Positions 1-5,955 of a stretch of 8,876 bases of DNA are shown one piece after another (within the stretch, counting starts at the first letter, position 1; each line of letters begins with the position of its first letter). The DNA is from Candidatus Hydrogenedentota bacterium (GTDB taxonomy: Bacteria; Hydrogenedentota; Hydrogenedentia; Hydrogenedentiales; CAITNO01), in NCBI GenBank assembly GCA_903922535.1, contig CAIXUF010000155.1:1-8876 (forward strand), read 5' to 3'. The translations under genes and the position numbers were made by a program. The notes beneath the pieces were generated by a model. That model was not told the origin of the DNA, searched no databases, and worked only from the letters and a program-made list of their open reading frames with translations.

Positions 1-1052
1 GCAGGGAAACTGACCGTAAAGTTCCGGGGGCCTCCGTTGATGGCCACGTCGCCGGTAAAGGCCAGGCTTCCCGACTCACTGACAGTCAAATCGCTCACGC
101 CATCGAAATTGAGGACATCTTTGTTAAAGGTCACCGCAAACTGCGGGCCAACATTCGTCGGGTTCGACCCCGAATAGCTCACCGCAGTCACTCTCGGCTT
201 CACCTGGTCGATCTGGACCGGGGCGCTCGTGACGGTTGTGCTTAGCGGGTTGCCCGCAAGGTCCTGGACGTTCGCGGGAGAGGCCGTTTTGACGGCAAGC
301 GCAAGCGTGCCGTTGCCGGTCACTCCCTGAACTTCGACGGTAAAGGTTTGATAGCCTTGATTCGGAGAAGTTCCAAAGATTGGAAGAACACCTGTGATGT
401 TCACGCCCGTGTAGGTTACGCCGGACGCCGTAATCACGAGGTTGCCGGTGCCGGGGGTTTCGGAACTCAGGAAGTTCTTGACGGCTTCGCTGAATACCAC
501 GGTGAAGGGCACGGTGGAGACGCCGGTCGGGTTTGTCGTTGTGGTGACAATCGAACTGACTGTCGGCGGCACGCCAATGCCGGGGAAATCAAAATGGCCA
601 GTTCCAGTTGCGGGAGGTTGGAGCGGCTGCCCTGTCGCGTCGGTGACGTTATTCACATAAAGTGCCACCGTCTGGCCTTGGCACATTTCGCCCGAATTCC
701 AAACCAAGTCGTATTGCATGGAGTTTAGCGTGTTGACTGTGGTGGGACTCGAGGCAAGTGTTCCCTTCCCAGGGCCCGACACGACATAGTTCGCGGGGTT
801 CGCCGCGCTCGAACCCATGTATGTGGTGTAGGTAACTCTTATGGTGCGCGAGTCTTGGGCTTGCGCACCCGTGAGTTGTGGAACAATCTTGGGAATGCCC
901 GTCCCACCCCAAGCCGACGGCGCGACAGCCAATCCGCCGAACGCAACAAGTATCACGACAACAGGAACGAGACGCAGCCCCACAAAGCCTGTTTTGCTCG
1001 AATCCGACGCGGGAACAGAAGAAATGTTATGAGTACTCATACCCCGGCACAT
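1..1052 (-). CDS. Secreted Ig-like repeat protein, N-terminal part (runs off the left edge)
   Basis: The visible 350 residues open with a signal or anchor segment: a basic/polar lead, then a hydrophobic run LRLVPVVVILVAFGGLAVA at about residues 26-44, with possible cleavage near AWG at 47-49. Three bacterial Ig-like modules follow. Residues about 53-160 are SbsA/Big-like (IRVTYTTYMG, then NNVTDATGQPL). Residues 163-282 form a repeat starting PPTVSSI and containing FTVVFSEAV and VQDLAGNPL. Residues 286-350+ are a second copy starting PRVTAVS and containing FAVTFNKDVLNF. FxVxFsxxV and DxAGNPL are hallmarks of such adhesion or surface repeats. I chose ATG 1052 because AAGGA lies 7 nt upstream (1060-1064); the in-frame ATG at 1040 has only a poorly spaced GGGG. 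A surface or extracellular scaffold or adhesin role is inferred. No enzymatic motif is visible, and the C-terminal anchor or catalytic domain would lie outside the window. Confidence 0.85.
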   Translation of the reverse strand, partial: MCRGMSTHNISSVPASDSSKTGFVGLRLVPVVVILVAFGGLAVAPSAWGGTGIPKIVPQLTGAQAQDSRTIRVTYTTYMGSSAANPANYVVSGPGKGTLASSPTTVNTLNSMQYDLVWNSGEMCQGQTVALYVNNVTDATGQPLQPPATGTGHFDFPGIGVPPTVSSIVTTTTNPTGVSTVPFTVVFSEAVKNFLSSETPGTGNLVITASGVTYTGVNITGVLPIFGTSPNQGYQTFTVEVQGVTGNGTLALAVKTASPANVQDLAGNPLSTTVTSAPVQIDQVKPRVTAVSYSGSNPTNVGPQFAVTFNKDVLNFDGVSDLTVSESGSLAFTGDVAINGGPRNFTVSFP

Positions 1053-1066
1053 ATAATGTTCCTTAC

Positions 1067-1083
1067 CTCTTGCAAATCAAGAG
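1067..1083 (-). promoter_or_regulatory. Small inverted repeat next to the ribosome-binding site
   Basis: CTCTTG and CAAGAG (6 bp each, 5-nt loop) form a perfect stem in the leader of the Ig-like gene. One arm overlaps the GAGG of AAGAGGTAAGGA, so folding could partly cover the ribosome-binding region. A 6-bp stem may be chance, and no known riboswitch class is recognised. Confidence 0.3.
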
Positions 1084-1156
1084 CCTTTATGAGAGCGAAT
1101 CTCTGCCTCAAAGCCAATCCCACGACAACTGCATACCACACAATAACCTATATTTC

Positions 1157-1185
1157 AGTGTAGCATTACCTGTACCGACTGTCAA
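1157..1185 (-). promoter_or_regulatory. Sigma70-type promoter for the Ig-like repeat gene
   Basis: Reading the minus strand, TTGACA (1185-1180) is followed by exactly 17 nt and then TACACT (1162-1157). TG precedes the -10 by one base (TGCTACACT), giving an extended -10. The predicted start near 1150 leaves a leader of about 98 nt before ATG 1052. This is a motif match only; no transcript data are available. Confidence 0.65.
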
Positions 1186-1768
1186 TCTAAACTTATTATT
1201 CTTGACTAACATGGCATCTTTTTGCGGTTTACGCAGTTTGTTGGTGGCACCCCTGAAGTTTCCAATTGTGAAGCGCGGGAATCTGATTACGGGCGGCCTC
1301 CCGGCTTGGCGGGTTGTTTCGGATGAATAGCGGACTGTATTCTGCGGCACCGGTTGATTCTATATGGGGATAAGTCGTTTTTCTAGTTGATTTTAAGCAG
1401 TGTGTTGGCAAAGTTGGCAAAGCGTTCAGGTGCTGTAAACGGGCGCATTTCACATCCCGAAAACTCCATCATATCCAGTGTTGCCAACCCTGCAAACGAT
1501 GAAATGCCGACGAGTCCAGGTTGTCGGCAATTCGAGCCTTTCGAGTTTCCGCAGAGTCGAAGATCCCTGTCTTCACTTTCCCGCAAAAGGTTGGTGCTTT
1601 GGGATTTGTCCCGAATCTACCATGTCCAGTGCTTCCGTAATGGAAAGACAGCCGACCCGGCCGGGCGGTTTTGCCCCGTTGCGCTTCGGGCGCTGCGATT
1701 TGTCCGTTGCCTGAACAAGGCGAACGATCCCGATGAATTGGGCGACTCTCTCAACAAGGGGATACGAT
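1186..1768. other. Gene-free spacer, comparatively A+T-rich at its left end
   Basis: I see no convincing gene here. The longest open frames (plus 1387-1779, 130 codons; minus 1383-1586, 67 codons) lack recognisable domains, a good ribosome-binding site and a plausible composition. The left end up to about 1440 is visibly richer in A+T than the flanking genes. The right part, about 1650-1710, is G+C-rich and rich in short self-complementary stretches: the palindrome CCCGGCCGGG, then GGGC-loop-GCCC, then GCGC-TTCGG-GCGC. These could be structured leader or old terminator remnants for the GH28 pseudogene. No tRNA or rRNA signature was found. Confidence 0.6.
1404..1421 (+). repeat. Tandem 9-bp direct repeat, with an inverted copy 60 bp downstream
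   Basis: GTTGGCAAA occurs twice in immediate succession (1404-1412 and 1413-1421). The inverted form TTGCCAAC recurs at 1481-1488. The arrangement resembles clustered binding sites for a DNA-binding protein in the region upstream of the GH28 remnant, but no regulator can be named and the repeats may be chance or slippage. Confidence 0.4.
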
Positions 1769-2588
1769 ATGACTCTTAGCAAGGCCAATGTTCTTCTGCC
1801 TGTTTGTCTCCGGATATGCCGGGTGGTCTGCTGCCCACAACGTTGTGCCGGTTCGCACCGGGGACGCACTTGCAGGCGGGCATCAAGCCGGACGGAAAAA
1901 CACTTAACACCAAGGCCATCCAACGCGCCATAGACGGGCTTTCCGCGTCTGGCGGCCGGACAAGATGGGCAGGGTGCGCAACGTCATTCTGCGCGACATT
2001 CAGGCGGACGCGGTTGGGCGTCTCACGGGACCCGCTGTGGGCGGCGGGGAGCATTCCCCGGAGAAGAAGCCCGCGTGCATCGTCTCCGGCATGCCCGAGC
2101 CGCATCTGAAAAACATCACCTTCGACAAGATCCGCATGCGCTTTGTGGGCAAGGGCACGGCCGAGGACGCGGGCAGCGACCTGTCCGGCACCAAGACGGG
2201 GTTCAATGCCGGCTCCATGGGCATGACCCCGGCCTATGCGTTCTATTGCCGCAACGTGGACAAGCTGCGCATGCGGGGACATTGACGCGAACGAGGATGT
2301 TCGTCCGGCGCTGTTCACTGAGCGATGCGCGAATGTGGACCTTTCGGGCATGCAGGGCAGGCCCCACCCCTCTGTAAAAGCCTTCCTGCGCATGCGGAAT
2401 GTTTCGGACGCCTTCCTTCACGGCAACCACCCGCTTGGGCCCGACACCTTCCTCGCCCTGGAAGGCGCGGACTGCAAAGGGGCAATCTGACGGGAAACGA
2501 TCTCCTGCAAGTTGCGCACCCCGTTATCATCGCTCCGGAGGTTCCCGCCGGGGAACTGTCCACCAACCAGACTGTTGCATTACGATAG
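1769..2588 (+). pseudogene. GH28 (polygalacturonase-like) glycoside hydrolase pseudogene
   Basis: Recognisable pieces of one GH28 protein lie in order but in different frames. ATG 1769 has AAGGGG 7 nt upstream. A signal-peptide-like stretch MFFCLFVSGYAGWSAA starts at 1788 in the next frame. The typical GH28 entry segment GIKPDGKTLNTKAIQRAIDG starts at 1879 in the third frame. At about 1953-1965 the text jumps to the C-terminal half of the family (VRNVILRDI, LTGPAVGG, then HLKNITFDKIRM and PAYAFYCRNVDKLRM), which ends in a stop at 2285. It resumes in another frame with DANEDVRPALF, VDLSGM and FLALEGADCKGAI, with a stop at 2490. It shifts again to LTGNDLLQVAHPVI and stops at 2586-2588. Intact relatives are usually 400-500+ residues; only about 270 codons remain. 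The central beta-helix with the catalytic NTD, DD, GHG and RIK motifs is gone, so the product would be inactive. Sequencing error could explain single shifts but not the deletion. Confidence 0.85.
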
Positions 2589-2647
2589 GCAGCACGCAGC
2601 CGACGCCGCCCGGGCAGGCGGCCAAGAATCCCGCGATGAAAGGACTA

Positions 2648-2676
2648 TTGACAGACGAAGCCCCGTAGGGTATGCT
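2648..2676 (+). promoter_or_regulatory. Sigma70-type promoter of the pseudopilin operon
   Basis: TTGACA (2648-2653), a spacer of exactly 17 nt, then TATGCT (2671-2676). The -35 is perfect and the -10 matches TATAAT at four of six positions. The predicted start near 2683 gives a leader of about 46 nt. It also shows that the upstream in-frame ATG at 2672 lies inside the -10 element and cannot be the translation start. Confidence 0.7.
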
Positions 2677-2701
2677 CGATTCAGGTCAAAGCAGACGGTG
2701 G

Positions 2702-2715
2702 CCCAAACGTTTGGG
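2702..2715. promoter_or_regulatory. Perfect 14-bp palindrome, LacI/GalR-type operator candidate
   Basis: CCCAAACGTTTGGG is perfectly self-complementary with a central CG. The core AAACGTTT is the form bound by LacI/GalR-family repressors; the E. coli PurR box shares CAAACGTTTG. It sits just downstream of the predicted transcription start and touches the ribosome-binding region of the pseudopilin gene, where a bound repressor would act as a roadblock. No LacI-family gene lies in the window, so the regulator would act in trans. Confidence 0.6.
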
Positions 2716-2728
2716 AGCAGGCAAGCTT

Positions 2729-3625
2729 ATGCTGAAGAGAGGTTTTACGCTCATCGAGCTGCTGGTGGTCATTGCGATCATTGGGATACTTGCCGCCATA
2801 TTGCTGCCCGCACTCGCCCGCGCCCGGGAGGCGGCACGCCGATCCTCCTGCCAGAACAACCTAAAGCAGATGGGCCTCTCCTTCAAGATGTACGCCGATG
2901 AGAACGGCGGCGAGTACCCAACACTCAAGATCCGATCCAGCATGCAGGGTCCCTGCACGACATGGAACCGCACCGACCTGTGTTTTGACGGCCAGCAGGT
3001 CTATCCCGAATATATGAGCGATCTGAAAGTCACCGTATGCCCCTCCGACCCGGACGGCGAACCCCTTTACAAGAAGCAACTGTACGGCTACAGCAACGGC
3101 GTGCTGGACCTTTGCGGAATGACCGCCTTCTCCTACGTCTATCTCGGCTGGGCGGTCCGCCCGGAGGACTACCTGATCGGAACGGGAGGCGGCGACAATG
3201 CGGAAAACCCCAAAATGGGGGTTGATCTCTCCGGGGCGATGGCGGGCATGCTCGTGCAGCTCCTGATCATGTCGTCACCGGGCAGGCCCGAATTCTGCAA
3301 AGACACGCCCGTGTACAATCATGAAACCCGCGGTCTCGTGAGCATCCCCCGGCTTCGCGAGGGTGTGGAGCGGTTCTTTATCACCGATGTGAACAACCCG
3401 GGAGCGGAAGCCCTGGCGCAGTCGGACCTCGTGGTCACTTTCGACCATATAGGCCCGCCCACGTCCAAACTCGGATACAACACGTACAACCACGTCCCGG
3501 GCGGGTGCAATGTGCTGTACATGGACGGGCACGCCACCTTCATGCGTTATCCCGACAAGTACCCCGTCAGCCGCGCCTGGGCGGCCGTCGCAATGATGAT
3601 TGACAGTTACTCAACTCCGGAGTGA
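2729..3625 (+). CDS. DUF1559-like type II secretion pseudopilin (H-x10-DGH type)
   Basis: This 298-residue protein starts [14 protein letters not shown], a textbook class III prepilin leader: G5 before the cleavage site, F6 as the methylated residue, and E10 at the conserved +5 position. A single hydrophobic helix to about residue 29 follows, then [19 protein letters not shown], the usual start of the globular part in this family. The C-terminus carries H255, D266-G267-H268 in [15 protein letters not shown] followed by RYP, a variant of the planctomycete-type H-X9-DG tail with ten residues between H and DG. It should be cleaved by a prepilin peptidase and sit in the inner membrane or a pseudopilus-like fibre; the true role of these highly multiplied proteins is unknown. 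ATG 2729 is preferred over 2672 because it starts the canonical leader, has AGCAGG 7 nt upstream and lies downstream of the promoter. The next gene begins 2 nt after the stop, indicating an operon. Confidence 0.93.
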   Translation: MLKRGFTLIELLVVIAIIGILAAILLPALARAREAARRSSCQNNLKQMGLSFKMYADENGGEYPTLKIRSSMQGPCTTWNRTDLCFDGQQVYPEYMSDLKVTVCPSDPDGEPLYKKQLYGYSNGVLDLCGMTAFSYVYLGWAVRPEDYLIGTGGGDNAENPKMGVDLSGAMAGMLVQLLIMSSPGRPEFCKDTPVYNHETRGLVSIPRLREGVERFFITDVNNPGAEALAQSDLVVTFDHIGPPTSKLGYNTYNHVPGGCNVLYMDGHATFMRYPDKYPVSRAWAAVAMMIDSYSTPE

Positions 3626-3627
3626 AG

Positions 3628-4461
3628 ATGCGCACCACCGAACCACGTCGTCGAAATGGATTTGCCTGGTCCTTGTTTCTGTTCTGCCTGGCGGGGGCGC
3701 TGTCCGTTGCTCTTCCCGTCGCCCGCGCGCAGGACACGCAACTCCCCATTGAAATCAAATGCGACGGCGAGTACGGGGCGCACATGCAGGGGGTGGCCAC
3801 GAACCACAAGGACGCGCTGTACTGGAGTTTCACGCTCACCCTCGTCAAGACCGATTTGACCGGAAAGGTCCAGGCCACCGCGAAGACGCTTTACCACCTG
3901 GGTGATCTGACCTGCGCGGACGGCAAGGTATACGCGGCCGCCTGCACCACGTGGGACCGGCCGAGCACCAATTCCAAAATCTATGTGTATGATGCGGCAA
4001 GTCTGAAGCTCCTGGAGATGAAGCCCGTGCCCGAAGCGACCTACGGGGCCGGGGGCATTGAATACCACGACGGCCGCTTCTACATCGTGGGCGGTGCGGA
4101 CCCGAAGGCGGAGGAAAACTTCATCTACGTGTACGACAAGGACTTTCGGCATGTGGCCACGCACACCCTCCCGAGCGGCCACACGGACCTTGGCGTGCAG
4201 ACGATAGCCTGGTATGAGGGGGCCTTCTGGCTGGGCTGCTACGGAAACATTCTGCTCAAGGTCGATGAGTCGTTGAACATCGTCGGCAGATATTCGTTTG
4301 ACTGCGGGTATGGCCTGAAATGCTGGCAGGGAAAAGATGTGCTGGTCGGGCAGACGATTTCAAGGGATGAGAACAATTCGAAACGGTGGCGGGGAGTCGC
4401 CCACCTTGCCCATGTGGACGCGGAAAAGGGGCTGGTGTTTTGCGAGAACGCAAAGCCGTAA
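3628..4461 (+). CDS. Secreted beta-propeller-like protein of unknown function
   Basis: The 277-residue product has a standard signal peptide: basic MRTTEPRRRN, hydrophobic AWSLFLFCLAGALSVALPV, and an ARA-Q cleavage site after residue 34. It has no lipobox. The mature part is a string of short beta-rich repeats of propeller type, each with an aromatic/glycine core: HMQGVATNHKDALYWSFT, DLTCADGKVYAA, GGIEYHDGRFYIVGG, TIAWYEGAFWLGCYGN and GYGLKCWQGKDVLVG. It resembles secreted propeller proteins of Planctomycetota that are usually annotated as hypothetical. Binding to a sugar or protein partner is possible, but no catalytic motif is visible. ATG 3628 is chosen because GGAG (3619-3622) lies 5 nt upstream; a GTG at 3622 overlaps the upstream stop and has no site of its own. 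Two nucleotides separate it from the pseudopilin gene, so it is probably translationally coupled and under the same palindrome. It faces the glycosidase gene across 34 bp. Confidence 0.8.
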   Translation: MRTTEPRRRNGFAWSLFLFCLAGALSVALPVARAQDTQLPIEIKCDGEYGAHMQGVATNHKDALYWSFTLTLVKTDLTGKVQATAKTLYHLGDLTCADGKVYAAACTTWDRPSTNSKIYVYDAASLKLLEMKPVPEATYGAGGIEYHDGRFYIVGGADPKAEENFIYVYDKDFRHVATHTLPSGHTDLGVQTIAWYEGAFWLGCYGNILLKVDESLNIVGRYSFDCGYGLKCWQGKDVLVGQTISRDENNSKRWRGVAHLAHVDAEKGLVFCENAKP

Positions 4462-4495
4462 GCGGGCGCAGCCGGGGAAAACAGAAACAGATGAA

Positions 4496-5857
4496 TCAGC
4501 GGGGCGTGCCCTGTTTGCATTTCAAATGATGCCCGCGGCATAGCCCGTCGAGCATCATGGCGACGACCGTGCAGGTCATGCCGAGATACTCCACACCGAG
4601 TTTCTTTCCCGTGACGGAATCGTAGTGTTCGCTGATGCCGTTCGTCATGGCGTTGGCGACCGTTTTGTCACTGATGACGGCGGCGAGTTCCTTGTGTCCG
4701 TAGGCGGCGAGGCCGCAGGCGATCTGGTAGTTGGTGGCGGGCCACACATCGCCGCGCCAGAACCCATCCGATTTCCAGCGTTTGTCGCCGCGGTCCACCG
4801 TGCACACGGGGAGCGGCGTCTGCCAGTTCGGCCCGCCGAGCACTTCGGCCATGCGCTTGGCCATTTCTGGCGTGGCCGCCCCCGCGGCGAGCCCCATCCA
4901 ACTGCCGATGGTGGCCACGGGCACCTTCTCCAACGTGTCGCGCTTGACGGAAAGAAACGTGCCCGCCGCCTCGTCCCACATGTGCGCGCGCATTGCGGCC
5001 ACGGCCTTGTCAATGCGGGCTGTGCGCCGGTCGGCCATGGCCTGATCGCCCATGATCTCCGCCAGCTTGACGAGGCTCCTTTCGCCCATGACAAGATAGG
5101 CGGTGTTGCCGACGGCGCAGATGTCGCCGTACCACGCGCCCTCCTTTTCGCCCTTGCGTGTGGGATGTGGGGTCAGTTTCAAATCGTCCAGATTGCACTC
5201 AAAATCAAAGGTTTCAAAACGGGCATGCTGGATGTCGCCGCTGTAGGAACCGACGGCCACGAGGCCGATGTTGGTCACGTCCCGTTCGCGCCAGTACCAT
5301 TCGTGGAAGCGCTCCAGCGGTGCGAGCGCCTCCTTGAGCAGTTGTTTGTCGCCATTGTGCCGGAAGACCCGTTCCAGTCCCCAGGCGAGGATGGGTATTT
5401 GCGAATAGGCCGGGAACTTGTCCCAATCGTCCTTGCCGGGCACCATCATGCAGGGGATCATGTCATGGGCATAGTCGGGCATGCGTGTGTTCCAGCGCAC
5501 CTGGAAATCCCAGTAATTCTGAAACACGTCGCGGATAATCTGTTCCTTGCCGGGCAGAATGGCCAGCAGGTCCACCACAAACATCGTGTCCCAGATCCAC
5601 TGGCCGCGATATCCGCCGCCCGGCGCGATCCAGTTGTGCTCCAGCGGTGCCTCCGCGGGAAAGACCTTGCCGAGCACGCATTTGTCATAAACCGTTTCCA
5701 GAAGGTCCATGACGGCCTTGTCGTCCGATTCAAACAGTGCCCGGACAGCGGCTGCATCCGTGTCAGCGCCGGCAGCGCGGCCGAACGGTGAAGACAGCAG
5801 GGCTGAGGCGCCGAGCACACCGGTCCCCGCGGTCTTTAGAAAATCACGTCGCTGCAT
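4496..5857 (-). CDS. Tat-exported (alpha/alpha)6-barrel glycoside hydrolase, MGH1/GH63-like
   Basis: This 453-residue protein begins MQRRDFLKTAG, with a twin-arginine motif at residues 2-8, a hydrophobic stretch to about 29, and likely cleavage near GRAAGA. The enzyme domain has landmarks of the GH37/GH63 and mannosylglycerate-hydrolase-like clan: GQWIWDTMFVVD at 85-96 near the entry of the barrel, GDICAVGNTAYL around 244-255, FWRGDVWPATNYQIACGL at 366-383, and E410 in EHYDSVTGKKLG. By analogy with that clan, an Asp (D90 or D370 are the visible candidates) and E410 would be the acid/base pair of an inverting alpha-glycosidase. The natural substrate cannot be read from the sequence. ATG 5857 has a strong AAAGGAG with 8-nt spacing; an upstream extension lacks a signal peptide and crosses the promoter. 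It is divergently transcribed from the phosphoesterase gene. Confidence 0.87.
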   Translation of the reverse strand: MQRRDFLKTAGTGVLGASALLSSPFGRAAGADTDAAAVRALFESDDKAVMDLLETVYDKCVLGKVFPAEAPLEHNWIAPGGGYRGQWIWDTMFVVDLLAILPGKEQIIRDVFQNYWDFQVRWNTRMPDYAHDMIPCMMVPGKDDWDKFPAYSQIPILAWGLERVFRHNGDKQLLKEALAPLERFHEWYWRERDVTNIGLVAVGSYSGDIQHARFETFDFECNLDDLKLTPHPTRKGEKEGAWYGDICAVGNTAYLVMGERSLVKLAEIMGDQAMADRRTARIDKAVAAMRAHMWDEAAGTFLSVKRDTLEKVPVATIGSWMGLAAGAATPEMAKRMAEVLGGPNWQTPLPVCTVDRGDKRWKSDGFWRGDVWPATNYQIACGLAAYGHKELAAVISDKTVANAMTNGISEHYDSVTGKKLGVEYLGMTCTVVAMMLDGLCRGHHLKCKQGTPR

Positions 5858-5899
5858 GCCCAAGTCTCCTTTCGTTGGCGATTGTCGCGTGGGACCGAA

Positions 5900-5928
5900 G
5901 TGAACCCAGTATAGCAAACGGGTATGAT
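5900..5928 (+). promoter_or_regulatory. Promoter for the metallophosphoesterase gene
   Basis: TATGAT (5923-5928) matches TATAAT at five of six positions. Seventeen nucleotides upstream is GTGAAC (5900-5905), matching three of six -35 bases. Transcription would start near 5935. This supports ATG 5956, with its own ribosome-binding site, over ATG 5938, which would be almost leaderless. Confidence 0.5.
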
Positions 5929-5934
5929 GTTCAC
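5900..5934. repeat. Inverted repeat GTGAAC / GTTCAC bracketing both divergent promoters
   Basis: GTGAAC (5900-5905) and its complement GTTCAC (5929-5934) flank a 23-bp core that holds both -10 elements. The half-sites could bind a dimeric regulator controlling both genes together, but 6-bp arms are short and part of one arm may simply be a -35 element. Confidence 0.3.
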
Positions 5935-5936
5935 AC
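5908..5936 (-). promoter_or_regulatory. Extended -10 promoter for the glycosidase gene
   Basis: On the minus strand, TGCTATACT (-10 TATACT at 5913-5908 with an extended TG) lies upstream of ATG 5857, giving a leader of about 44 nt. At 17-nt spacing the -35 position reads GTGTGA (5936-5931), a poor match, as is common with extended -10 promoters. Confidence 0.6.
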
Positions 5937-5955
5937 GATGGAAAAGGCACCGACA

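Noticed and set aside
1404..1421. A sigma54 (-24/-12) promoter reading of the TTGGCA repeats.
   Set aside because: The spacing between the GG and GC pairs does not fit the required -24/-12 geometry.
1525..1545. A tRNA T-arm-like string (ATTCGAGCC).
   Set aside because: The flanking bases do not form a T-stem, and no acceptor stem or anticodon arm can be built around it.
1387..1779. A 130-codon plus-strand frame in the spacer, as a possible gene.
   Set aside because: No ribosome-binding site, no domain, unnatural composition, and it runs over the start of the GH28 remnant in a different frame.
1776..2393. A 205-codon minus-strand frame over the GH28 remnant.
   Set aside because: The translation has no recognisable domain, while plus-strand fragments align in order with a GH28 protein. 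The long mirror frame follows from the former coding strand.
2672..2728. An upstream start (ATG 2672) adding 19 residues to the pseudopilin.
   Set aside because: That ATG lies in the -10 element, and the extension would displace the short prepilin leader from its usual place at the N-terminus.
4625..5791. A 388-codon open frame on the plus strand.
   Set aside because: It is antisense to the glycosidase gene, with low-complexity His/Ala/Gly/Val-rich translation typical of high-G+C mirror frames; the minus-strand product has clear family motifs.
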